Positions 56,113 to 64,000 of a DNA stretch of 64,000 bases are shown here, one piece after another. The DNA is from Moraxellaceae bacterium (GTDB lineage: Bacteria; Pseudomonadota; Gammaproteobacteria; Pseudomonadales; Moraxellaceae), in NCBI GenBank assembly GCA_004173455.1, contig SECL01000003.1, positions 1 to 64,000 of the forward strand, in the 5' to 3' direction. The stretch's first letter is position 1; each line of letters opens with the position of its first letter. The translations under genes were made by a program, and so were the position numbers. The notes below the pieces were generated by a model. The model did not search any database, was not told the DNA's origin, and was given only the letters and a program-made list of their open reading frames with translations.

Positions 56113-56646
56113 TTACAGTTGATGCGCTCGCAAACCGTGTTTAAATTTCTGGCAATGGCTTGCGTAATGCAGGGCGCTCATGCGGTTCATTTGTTCCACT
56201 GTCTCATCTGCCTGTTTGACCACCTTGCCGGGCGATCCCATCACAATCGAATTATCTGGAATCACCTTGCCTTCAGGGATAAGGGCATTGGCACCAATAA
56301 TACAGTTTTTGCCAATGACCGCATGATTAAGGATCACCGCATTAATACCAATCAAAGTATTGTCCCCAATGGTACAGCCATGCAACATCGCCTGATGACC
56401 AATCGTTACATACTCGCCAATGGTCAGCGCAATCCCAGCATCTGTATGCAACACTGCATTTTCCTGCACATTGGTGTAGTTACCGAGGATAATCGGACTG
56501 TTATCAGCACGGATCACAGCACCAAACCATACACTCACCTGCTGACCCAGCTGTACCTGACCAATCACCGTCGCATTATCAGCCACCCAACCATCCCAAG
56601 GACTGACTAGTGTGCTAGGACAATGTTCATCCAAACAATAAAGCAT
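56113..56646 (-). CDS. yrdA: Gamma-carbonic anhydrase family protein (YrdA type)
   Basis: A 177-residue left-handed beta-helix hexapeptide-repeat protein. The zinc histidines are in AVLHTD and TIGHQAMLHGC, the spacing of gamma-carbonic anhydrases; the repeats IGDNTLIGINAVI and IGKNCIIGANALI are clear. YrdA/CaiE-type members bind metal, but CO2 hydration activity is not assured. It stands alone. Confidence 0.9.
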   Translation of the reverse strand: MLYCLDEHCPSTLVSPWDGWVADNATVIGQVQLGQQVSVWFGAVIRADNSPIILGNYTNVQENAVLHTDAGIALTIGEYVTIGHQAMLHGCTIGDNTLIGINAVILNHAVIGKNCIIGANALIPEGKVIPDNSIVMGSPGKVVKQADETVEQMNRMSALHYASHCQKFKHGLRAHQL

Positions 56647-56749
56647 AAATGACTTCCTGTTGACTAACGCCTATTGAATAAAGCCCACGACCCTATTGTT
56701 TAAGCTACTGATGATTGAAGTAGCCAACTGTTGAAGCAATTGACTACCG

Positions 56750-57376
56750 TTACAGCAGATCCTGCGGCTGATTCATCAGCAAAGGCCACGCCATAGAATG
56801 CTTAAGGCCACGCTTAAATAAAGACACTAAAATACGCGCCGTCAGCCCCCAAATGATTTCATTATCTAGCTGAAAACTGGGCATATAGTACTGTTGCTGG
56901 TTGAGCTGAATTGGATATGGTAGTGGTTGTGCCTTAATCATCTGCATCAATTCCACATAAAAAATACGTTCTATTTCTTCAGGTTGCGGTATCAAGACAG
57001 GATTTGGTGGAATTAGACCAATAATGGGTTTGACCCACATGCCACTTTTAGAACGTTGGCTGGGCAACTCTCCCAGCAACTCCACCTGAAACGGATTTAA
57101 ACCGGTTTCCTCAAAAGCTTCACGCAAGGCCACGACAATATTACTGGTATCGCCATCCTCACGGCGTCCCCCGGGAAAAGAAACCTCACCGGCATGATGC
57201 CGCATGTGCGAGGCACGACGGGTTAATAGTACTTTAGGCTGTGGCTCATTGGTAATGGCCAGCAGCACCGCTGCATCCGCACGACGTGGTGACGGTGCAA
57301 AGCCAATGCCCTGTCTTAACTGATCAATCAGTGAATCAGCTTTTATTTTCGGAATTATCGTATTTTGCTGCATCAT
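56750..57376 (-). CDS. CoA pyrophosphatase-type Nudix hydrolase (NudL/YeaB)
   Basis: A 208-residue Nudix enzyme of the CoA-pyrophosphatase group. It has the group marker LLTRRASHMRHHAGEVSFPGG before the Nudix box GGRREDGDTSNIVVALREAF/EETGL, then PPNPVLIPQPEEIERIFYV. Its role is hydrolysis of CoA or its derivatives to phosphopantetheine and 3',5'-ADP. The next gene downstream in orientation is the divergent second Nudix gene. Confidence 0.88.
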   Translation of the reverse strand: MMQQNTIIPKIKADSLIDQLRQGIGFAPSPRRADAAVLLAITNEPQPKVLLTRRASHMRHHAGEVSFPGGRREDGDTSNIVVALREAFEETGLNPFQVELLGELPSQRSKSGMWVKPIIGLIPPNPVLIPQPEEIERIFYVELMQMIKAQPLPYPIQLNQQQYYMPSFQLDNEIIWGLTARILVSLFKRGLKHSMAWPLLMNQPQDLL

Positions 57377-57471
57377 CGTAGCTTACCGCGTTAAACTGGC
57401 GATAACCAGATGCCATCAGCAAAGTTTTCAGTTATGCTCAACCATTCATAAACACTTTACTGCGGCCTTTT

Positions 57472-58002
57472 ATGTCTTTTTGCCTAAAATGTGGCCAGCA
57501 AGGCCAGCTTCTTATTCCCGAAGGCGACCAACGCGAGCGTCTGGTTTGTTCCAGTTGCAATCATATTCATTATGAAAACCCTAAGGTCATTTGCGGTGCG
57601 CTTGCCATACATCAGGATAAAGTGCTGCTGTGCAGACGTGCTATTGAGCCGCGCTATGGCTTATGGACACTACCAGCAGGTTTTATGGAACTGCATGAAA
57701 CCATGGAAGAAGGGGCTGCGCGTGAAACGTGGGAAGAAGCAGAAGGGGTTGTCAATATTGAACAACTCTATTGCATGTACAATATCCCACGCATTGGTCA
57801 AATTTACGTGCTGTTCAAGGGCAGCTTGCAAGATGGACAATATGGTGTCGGCAGTGAAAGCCTAGAATGTGGCCTGTTCAGTGAAAATGAAATTCCATGG
57901 CAGGAACTGGCTTTTCCCAGTATCGAACGCACCTTGAAGCACTATTTCCATGATCGGCAGCAAGGCCAATTTGCGTTCCACTTGGAAACCATTGGTCGTT
58001 AA
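57472..58002 (+). CDS. Nudix hydrolase with N-terminal zinc ribbon
   Basis: A 176-residue protein. The first 30 residues form a zinc ribbon (FCLKCGQQG and LVCSSCNHIHYENP), and the Nudix box is complete in PAGFMELHETMEEGAARETWEEAEG. This arrangement resembles NADH-pyrophosphatase or ADP-ribose type Nudix enzymes, but it is shorter than NudC. Substrate inferred only. A strong terminator follows. Confidence 0.85.
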   Translation: MSFCLKCGQQGQLLIPEGDQRERLVCSSCNHIHYENPKVICGALAIHQDKVLLCRRAIEPRYGLWTLPAGFMELHETMEEGAARETWEEAEGVVNIEQLYCMYNIPRIGQIYVLFKGSLQDGQYGVGSESLECGLFSENEIPWQELAFPSIERTLKHYFHDRQQGQFAFHLETIGR

Positions 58003-58055
58003 ATCCGTTTGAACGCTATTCAACACTTTAAAAGTATAAAGCATAAAAACTATTT

Positions 58056-58093
58056 ATAAAAAAAGGGCGAAATTTAAAATTCGCCCTTTTTTT
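58056..58093. terminator. Bidirectional rho-independent terminator
   Basis: AAAAAAAGGGCGAA and TTCGCCCTTTTTTT form a perfect stem around a short A/T loop. It serves the zinc-ribbon Nudix gene and the convergent filF. Confidence 0.92.
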
Positions 58094-58112
58094 ATCACTT
58101 TTTATCCATGCC

Positions 58113-60134
58113 TTAATTTTTTTCGCGCACCGTATAACACTGTGATGTATTGATCTGAAAATCACCATAGTCCTGATTGGCAGCACGTTTTTCTGCTGGG
58201 GTAATCGGATCTATATCTTTAATCGGGTCTTTCGCTTGTTCATTGGCCGCGTTGTAGGCCACCCGCAAGCTGGTAAAGCTATTGTAAGTGTTAGCCCAGA
58301 TTGCAGAGTTGGTATCACTATCACCTAACTCGGCACTGGTCGCATTAATTGACCCACGTTGCCCGGCATTAACATTACGGATACCTGCCAGATTAATTTT
58401 CACACGGTCACCGATGCCAATCAGCGTACCATCCAATGCACCAAACTCGGCACCGGAAATAACAATGCTTGGACTAATATAATAATCATTAGTATTAGTG
58501 CTTGGAAAAGCTGCCCGAATGGTTCCAATAAGCTTTTGTTTAACCTCAACCGAGTTACCATTTGCATCTTTCTGGGGCTGATTACATATCGCAGTAGAGT
58601 TAGTATAGTTGCTTGCATTATTGCCATCAGTCACAATATCACCATTGGCCAGAATCGCTATCGGTAACGTTTCCCGCTTGGCACAGCTGTCACAATCTTT
58701 GGTATAGTCATCACGATAGTTAATGGTTAATGTGGCATACAGTGGGAATTGATAGGTTTCACCTTTTGCCACCAGTTTCTCAACACGCCAGACAGCCGGA
58801 TCCAGATAGGTATTGACAGCACCACGCTTGAACACACTGGCCGTACCGCTAAAGCTCGTCACCCCAATGGTACTTTTTTGCTCCCATGTACCCAGCTCAC
58901 TGGTATCTTTGATAGCTTCACCGTTATACAGATTATAAACATCTGCAGAACCCAAAACAGCCAGATCACGGATCAGTCGACCGTTAGCAAAATGGAAAAT
59001 ATCACCTGCATACGTGGTGGCATTGGTGCCTTCGGTATAAGCTTTGGGCTGCACTGTAAAATTAAAATTGCTAAAGCGGTTGGTATACGGATCAAATACC
59101 TTGGAGCCATTATCCAAACGCATTTTTGAATATTTATTTTTTAAATAAACGGTGTATTTCGCAAGGCTATCAGAGGCTTTGTCTACCCACTCCAAACCAT
59201 AGCCTGTACTGTCACCTGTACGGCTGGTCAACGCAAACATGGCAACACTGGCTGTATTGTCAATCCCATTTGAACCAGTACCAGATACGCCCAGTTTTAA
59301 ATCCACCCCTGTACTTTGAAACAGGCCGGAATCCAGTGACGGTGACGCATAGAAAATACCGGAATTTTTGGCCAGAATGACTTTTTCAAGCCGGCGTTTG
59401 GCTTCAGCTTCAGAAATAAGACTAATTTTTTTGTCATCAAGCCATGGCTGTATTTTACTCAAAAATGTTTTGTCCTGAAAATCCTTAGCAGTCACATTTT
59501 CGGTTAGTTTTTCAATCCCTGCTTTTAGTTCAGGATCAATATAAACTCGGTTAACTGGCGCCTCATCAATATAAGGTTCATTTTTACCCAGATACGGTAG
59601 TGCTGGATCAGACAGGTTGGAACGTGCAATAGATTGTAGCAAGCGGCTAATATTAATTGCCATTGTTGCACCACTGCTGCTGTCTAAACTAGCAATACCG
59701 GTGCCGGTTACGCTTTCAGCCAGATCTTTAGGAGTAATCCGAATTAAAGAAGTATCCTGCACTTCTGATGAAATCGTATTTCGAACCGGTTTGACAGCAA
59801 TCGAACCCAGATCAATCCGGCGTGTGCCGTCAGCAGCTTTTAAATAAAATGTGACGTTGGAGTTGGCAGGACAGCGCGCAACCCCAGTGTTGCTGGTCAA
59901 GCCCCGGTATTTTCCACATTCATAATTCAGGTTAACCACAGGGGTGTCATCAAATACCAGATCAACACAGGTTGTATCAGAACTGGCGCACTCAATAGCA
60001 GTACTGGTACCACCATCACCACCAGCGGCAGGATTTTCATTAATCGTATTACTTCCGCCACCACATGCACTTAACAGTACACAAAGACTGGTTAACGCAA
60101 AGGGAAGTTTTGAAACCTGATAAAATTTTCGCAT
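58113..60134 (-). CDS. filF: FilF-like lipoprotein of the fil cluster
   Basis: A 673-residue lipoprotein (lipobox LSAC followed by Gly-Gly-Gly). It is predominantly beta-strand with internal cysteine pairs such as CASSDTTC and DCDSC. It corresponds in place and pattern to FilF of the Acinetobacter fil (filamentous/pilus) cluster; the product is annotated there as a pilus assembly protein, but its function is unproven. It is the last gene of the cluster and has a terminator. Naming is by position and recall. Confidence 0.75.
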   Translation of the reverse strand: MRKFYQVSKLPFALTSLCVLLSACGGGSNTINENPAAGGDGGTSTAIECASSDTTCVDLVFDDTPVVNLNYECGKYRGLTSNTGVARCPANSNVTFYLKAADGTRRIDLGSIAVKPVRNTISSEVQDTSLIRITPKDLAESVTGTGIASLDSSSGATMAINISRLLQSIARSNLSDPALPYLGKNEPYIDEAPVNRVYIDPELKAGIEKLTENVTAKDFQDKTFLSKIQPWLDDKKISLISEAEAKRRLEKVILAKNSGIFYASPSLDSGLFQSTGVDLKLGVSGTGSNGIDNTASVAMFALTSRTGDSTGYGLEWVDKASDSLAKYTVYLKNKYSKMRLDNGSKVFDPYTNRFSNFNFTVQPKAYTEGTNATTYAGDIFHFANGRLIRDLAVLGSADVYNLYNGEAIKDTSELGTWEQKSTIGVTSFSGTASVFKRGAVNTYLDPAVWRVEKLVAKGETYQFPLYATLTINYRDDYTKDCDSCAKRETLPIAILANGDIVTDGNNASNYTNSTAICNQPQKDANGNSVEVKQKLIGTIRAAFPSTNTNDYYISPSIVISGAEFGALDGTLIGIGDRVKINLAGIRNVNAGQRGSINATSAELGDSDTNSAIWANTYNSFTSLRVAYNAANEQAKDPIKDIDPITPAEKRAANQDYGDFQINTSQCYTVREKN

Positions 60135-60162
60135 TACAGTATGTCCAATTAAATAAATATGG

Positions 60163-61455
60163 CTAACGAATTGGCGTTAAACGAACCTGTCCTTTGTCCG
60201 TTAGTTGTGTTTCTGATAAATCCGCTGCAGCTTCCAAGGGAGTAAACAAAATATACTGGGTATTTTGGGGAATATGCAAATAACCCTGTAACCCTTGATG
60301 CATGACTGGCGTGGCAGCAAGGGTAGTTTGATAAAACGCATTAACGCCTTCTAAAATACAACCCTGACCATCCAGAAAAACAGGTAACGGCCAGTAAAAT
60401 TTTGGCAGACTCGTGGTATTGGCATACGATGTGACCTGAAGATCGCTAATCGGCTGAGCAAGTTTTGCCACAATAAAATCAAATTTTGGCTCAAAGCCAG
60501 GTTTTGGCCAAAAATCCAGCGTTTCATCTGCTTTTAATAATTTGGCATTTTTAAGCTGTTTATTACTAAAACAAGCCGTTCCCGTTAATGCAATAATTTG
60601 TGACTGTGGGATTCGCTGATAATTTTTGGCCAAATCCACCACTTGAGGCTTGTCTATTTTTTGCTGACGAAATACGGTCATATCGACCCCTTTTTCGCGT
60701 GCCAGCACTTCATGTCCGCCTAACCCATCCGGCAAATTATAAAATCTTTTTCGGCCTTCTAGATTAAATTCACGTTGCTCAAGATATTCAGTATCAATAT
60801 ATTCCTCACCATCAATAACAGTAATAGGCTTAGAATCTGTTTTATCAGAATCTGGTATCGAAGCCTGTATAGGCGCTGATTGATTTTGAGTGGAATCCAA
60901 TGTTGAGGACTGATTTGCTTCAGGTAACGGTTTTGCTAGAGATAACTGTTGAGCTGTAAAAATTGAGCTTGGAGATGAAGTCTGTTTTTTATCTATCACC
61001 GCTTGCACAGGTGCCGAATCCGTCTTCGAATCCAATGAAGATGATTTATGGGCGTCGATTACAGCTTGTTGAGTCGCTGGTCGAGGAGTAGGTAATTGTG
61101 CTGGCAATGAACTCGATGCATCAGGCGCACTTTTCTGAGCCGAACCGCCAACCAATGGCTGGTCTGCTGGATTGGTTTTATTTTGGTTTTCACTACGACC
61201 ACCAAATAGCGACCATTTTGAGCGCTTTGTAGCTTTTTCAGCGTCAGACTGATTGGTGCTGGCTGCCTTTTTTGCACTGGTACTAGCGGCATTACGATCA
61301 ATCACAATCATTTGCCCATCTGGCCCAACAATTGTATAAAAACCGGAACGTGCCGAATCTGCTGCAAATACAGCATGATGACAGCACAGTATAAACACTC
61401 CAGCGGCGACCGGCTTTAACAACGTTGATGCCATATTCAAATTACCACTTACCAT
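60163..61455 (-). CDS. filE: FilE-like protein of the fil cluster
   Basis: A 430-residue exported protein. The signal peptide ends AVFA and is followed by FYTIVGPDGQMIVID, then about 170 low-complexity residues rich in Ser, Lys and Gln (likely disordered), then a C-terminal domain beginning EYLEQREFNLEGRKRFYNLPDG. This layout fits FilE. The track ATG overlaps filD by 7 nt; the ATG seven codons on is an alternative that directly begins the signal peptide. Confidence 0.75.
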   Translation of the reverse strand: MVSGNLNMASTLLKPVAAGVFILCCHHAVFAADSARSGFYTIVGPDGQMIVIDRNAASTSAKKAASTNQSDAEKATKRSKWSLFGGRSENQNKTNPADQPLVGGSAQKSAPDASSSLPAQLPTPRPATQQAVIDAHKSSSLDSKTDSAPVQAVIDKKQTSSPSSIFTAQQLSLAKPLPEANQSSTLDSTQNQSAPIQASIPDSDKTDSKPITVIDGEEYIDTEYLEQREFNLEGRKRFYNLPDGLGGHEVLAREKGVDMTVFRQQKIDKPQVVDLAKNYQRIPQSQIIALTGTACFSNKQLKNAKLLKADETLDFWPKPGFEPKFDFIVAKLAQPISDLQVTSYANTTSLPKFYWPLPVFLDGQGCILEGVNAFYQTTLAATPVMHQGLQGYLHIPQNTQYILFTPLEAAADLSETQLTDKGQVRLTPIR

Positions 61456-63116
61456 TTGGTACGATAGGCTATACCAAGAATAGTCACTTTTGTATTGGTT
61501 TTTACATTTAAACCGGCATAAGGGTTTAATAGTAAGTTATTCACCCCTGTCTGGTTAGCCAGGCCACTGGTATTGGCCGGAATATTGTCACGACTACGCA
61601 AGTGCATAACTGTCAGGTCAATATCAGTATCGGGATCAAAACGATACCCCATCCCTGCACCAAACATCTGGGCATTGTTAATTGGCACCAAGGTGTTCCG
61701 GCGATCATCTGGGATAGCACTCTTACGTGGCTCATAACCCAAACGAAGTTTTAAACGGTCAGTCGCACTGTATTCCATACCGACACCCCAACTCCAAGGG
61801 CTACGGAATTTTAGGGGCAAATTTAAACTGGATGCTGTGACATCATTGGACAGTAATTTTGCAATTTTAAGTGCGGAAACCTGACGATCGAAGTTGAACC
61901 TGAAATAGTCCCACGCGGCATAATCCGTCCAACCTACGTCAAAATTCAACTGTAGATCTGGCAATACTTTATATTTTACACCGGCTTGAAAATGCGCCGG
62001 ATACTCAAGATCCATCGATACTTTACCGCTTTCGGATGGCGGCACATACGATGGGAAACCCAAAATAGCCTGAAGAATAGCACCCGTCACCGATGATCCC
62101 AAAGCACGGATTAACTCCTGACCACCCTTGGCATTCTGAATGGCATAATCACCTTTCAGCTTCATTTTGCTATTGCTTTGGTACACCATACCAAAGCCAA
62201 AATCGTCATTAGGTTCCCACAGCATACCAAGGTTATAGGTAGGCGATAAGGTTTGCTCTAAAGCAACATCCAGTTTGCCAAATTCCTTAAATGGCCCCAC
62301 ACCCTCTTCGGCATTACAAATACCAAAAAGCAGTAAGTCACTGACAATGTTTCCGTTTTCCTTAAACGGACCACAAACATCTTCATCAATCAGACGTAAT
62401 ACACCAATCAATTCATTGGGAAAACGCAAATCCGTTTTTAAGGCGATCGCCTGATAGGACATCCCAACAGATGCCCCTAGTGACAAGTTATCATTGACCT
62501 TATAAGCTGCTGATGGCGACAGATAGGTAATGCGCTCAATAGCAACCTGCTGACCCATGTAATTGCCAGGATCGCCGTCTGCTGAACCAAAACCAGCCAC
62601 CAAAGGCGCATAAAGCGCTGACGCATAGGTTATTTTGGAACCAGGCGGTTTATAGGCAACCCCAGCCAGTGGCGCAGCCAAAGGCAATCCCTGTGGCCAG
62701 TTCACTATTTTTTTGAGTACTGGTACATATAAACTGGGATGGTCAACTTTACTAACAGCGTAATCCTTGAAATCACTACAGATCTTTTGACCAACAGTTG
62801 CCACATCATTACAAACAATAGGATCGTCTGAATAACCAAATACATTATAGCCAGCAGGGGCTTCAAACTCACGGCGAATATTAAAATCTACCAGCAGACC
62901 CTGTACATCAGTTTGTAGCCCGTCAATCTTGGTCAAACCGGCGGGGTTAAAGTGAATAGCACTAATACCCGGCGGATCTGCAGTAACCGCGTTACCCATC
63001 GACAAGGCACGGATATCAACCGATAAGTTCTGGCCTAGCTGGGCGTGACTTAGCACCGGCATACTGGAAAGTATGATGGCATACGCTAAAGGTTGTAAAC
63101 GTAAATTCAACTTCAT
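61449..63116 (-). CDS. filD: FadL/OMPP1-type outer-membrane transporter, FilD-like
   Basis: A 555-residue outer-membrane beta-barrel. The signal peptide ends SHA. The family marker FNPAGLTKIDG and many amphipathic strands match long-chain fatty acid or hydrophobic-compound channels of the FadL group, ending in a C-terminal aromatic (RTKW). It corresponds to FilD in the Acinetobacter cluster. It lies 11 nt downstream of filC and overlaps filE. Confidence 0.85.
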   Translation of the reverse strand: MKLNLRLQPLAYAIILSSMPVLSHAQLGQNLSVDIRALSMGNAVTADPPGISAIHFNPAGLTKIDGLQTDVQGLLVDFNIRREFEAPAGYNVFGYSDDPIVCNDVATVGQKICSDFKDYAVSKVDHPSLYVPVLKKIVNWPQGLPLAAPLAGVAYKPPGSKITYASALYAPLVAGFGSADGDPGNYMGQQVAIERITYLSPSAAYKVNDNLSLGASVGMSYQAIALKTDLRFPNELIGVLRLIDEDVCGPFKENGNIVSDLLLFGICNAEEGVGPFKEFGKLDVALEQTLSPTYNLGMLWEPNDDFGFGMVYQSNSKMKLKGDYAIQNAKGGQELIRALGSSVTGAILQAILGFPSYVPPSESGKVSMDLEYPAHFQAGVKYKVLPDLQLNFDVGWTDYAAWDYFRFNFDRQVSALKIAKLLSNDVTASSLNLPLKFRSPWSWGVGMEYSATDRLKLRLGYEPRKSAIPDDRRNTLVPINNAQMFGAGMGYRFDPDTDIDLTVMHLRSRDNIPANTSGLANQTGVNNLLLNPYAGLNVKTNTKVTILGIAYRTKW

Positions 63117-63127
63117 ACCAGCATGCC

Positions 63128-64000
63128 TCAGCGGTTTTCACGACCAAAACCCAGGAAATCCAGCGGGAACGATAGTCCCAACGATACATCTGGTGCATCC
63201 TCTGTCAAACCAAATCCCACGGAACCATTAACAATAGTCTTGGGTGATACACGCACACCCAGTGAAAACGCCATAGAAGCACTGGTCTGGTCAGCAGGAG
63301 AAGAAACCTCGCCACTGGTAAACTTAAATTCACTGCTGGTTGAGAAACTCTGCTGGTAAGACATGGTCAGCGATACGTCATAATTGAACGAGTAAGCAAA
63401 ACCAAATGCTACCCCGCCACTAATGCCTGGATCAAACTCATCCAGAATCCGGCTACCGCGCACCTGATTCAAGCCAGATTCTTTCAAACCATAGCTCACC
63501 GAGCCAGAAGCAAACAATACGACCGGATCAATAAATTTACGGGTACTGGCACCGCCGCCAATAGAATAATAACCCTTACCTGTAGAAAGACCACGAACGG
63601 CATCTATTTCGTATGGACTATCACCGGTCTTGGTGGATAAACTACCAAAAAGAATTAAAGGCAAACGACCTGCTTTTAAGGGAAATGGTTCCCAGCGTGC
63701 GCCCAGACTAATATCACCTAACCCAGCAGTGGTTTCGTCCTTTAAGTTATCACTCTTGGCTACCAAAGGTAGGGATGCGGTCAAGGTAACGTTATTGAGT
63801 AAACCATACTGGAAAGTAAATGTGTTGGTTAGGGTATGCTGTGCATCTTCCTCAATTCGCAAGCGGGTTAAGGTGGAGCTATCGTCACTTAACGCCAAAT
63901 CAAGGCGACTATCCCGATAGTAGGTATAATCCACATCATAGGTTGCAGAGTATGAGCCGCGCTTTGACAGCGAATATTGCTGCTCTGAACGGGTAAAAAC
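63128..64000 (-). CDS. filC: FilC-like outer-membrane or periplasmic beta protein, partial
   Basis: The frame is open to the right edge of the window, so the N-terminus lies outside; the track start at 63934 is only an internal GTG. The visible 290 codons are beta-strand rich with alternating hydrophobics (FTFQYGLLNNVTLTASLPLV) and end in FPLDFLGFGRENR, like a DUF-type transporter barrel. Naming as FilC is by cluster order and recall. Confidence 0.65.
   Translation of the reverse strand, partial: VFTRSEQQYSLSKRGSYSATYDVDYTYYRDSRLDLALSDDSSTLTRLRIEEDAQHTLTNTFTFQYGLLNNVTLTASLPLVAKSDNLKDETTAGLGDISLGARWEPFPLKAGRLPLILFGSLSTKTGDSPYEIDAVRGLSTGKGYYSIGGGASTRKFIDPVVLFASGSVSYGLKESGLNQVRGSRILDEFDPGISGGVAFGFAYSFNYDVSLTMSYQQSFSTSSEFKFTSGEVSSPADQTSASMAFSLGVRVSPKTIVNGSVGFGLTEDAPDVSLGLSFPLDFLGFGRENR

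Overview
The window comes from a gammaproteobacterium of the family Moraxellaceae. The evidence is the gene content: an Acinetobacter-type fil cluster (filC-D-E-F), minCDE, miaB-ybeZ-ybeY, acnD and prpF, a single-chain class I fumarase, and an IF3 sequence typical of Acinetobacter relatives. Base composition looks higher in GC than most Acinetobacter, so a relative such as Alkanindiges is plausible; this is inference. The DNA is mostly ordinary chromosomal core. I see no insertion sequence, prophage, CRISPR array or tRNA.

Layout. 1-234: a strong rRNA-type promoter fires leftwards out of the window. 0.2-7 kb: msrPQ, pssA, rlmJ, a 2OG-Fe(II) oxygenase, an unknown helical protein, a DUF2789 gene and mdh. 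7-10 kb: an RNase T2-like protein lacking its catalytic residues, a 43-residue ORF missed by the ORF track, and a soluble lytic transglycosylase. 10-13.5 kb: miaB, then overlapping ybeZ-ybeY. 13.5-25.5 kb: a TonB-like protein, envelope and DUF genes, wrbA, a YihY protein, a Nudix gene, fumarase, lipoproteins, a lipid acyltransferase and a voltage-sensor-like membrane protein. 25.7-28.2 kb: minCDE, followed by a 60-bp-period array of hairpins with compensatory changes, and a PA4642-family gene. 28.3-31.7 kb: an outer-membrane protein and thrS-infC. The true infC start is an ATT codon, which the ORF track misses.

31.9-41 kb: GNAT and alkyltransferase-like genes, a decayed membrane-protein gene, prpF, an Ada-like repair protein, ferritin, two pseudouridine-synthase family genes (one with Glu in place of the catalytic Asp), VOC and DUF4126 genes. 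41.1-45.2 kb: an AT-rich ApeA-like HEPN gene directly behind acnD; acnD and prpF, normally adjacent, are about 8 kb apart. 45.6-50.6 kb: ygfZ, a secreted EF-hand protein, a remnant of a mercaptopyruvate sulfurtransferase gene, two unknown membrane proteins, frmA and a membrane-anchored C13 (legumain-type) peptidase. 50.7-58 kb: the minus-strand run uppP-rsmJ-bioC-bioD, then tsaB, a gamma-carbonic anhydrase and two Nudix hydrolases. 58.1-64 kb: the fil cluster, with filC running off the right end.

The best candidates for unusual biology are the HEPN gene, the RNase T2-like pseudoenzyme with its nearby 43-residue ORF, the covarying hairpin array after minE, the membrane C13 peptidase, the pore-less voltage-sensor-like protein and the fil cluster.
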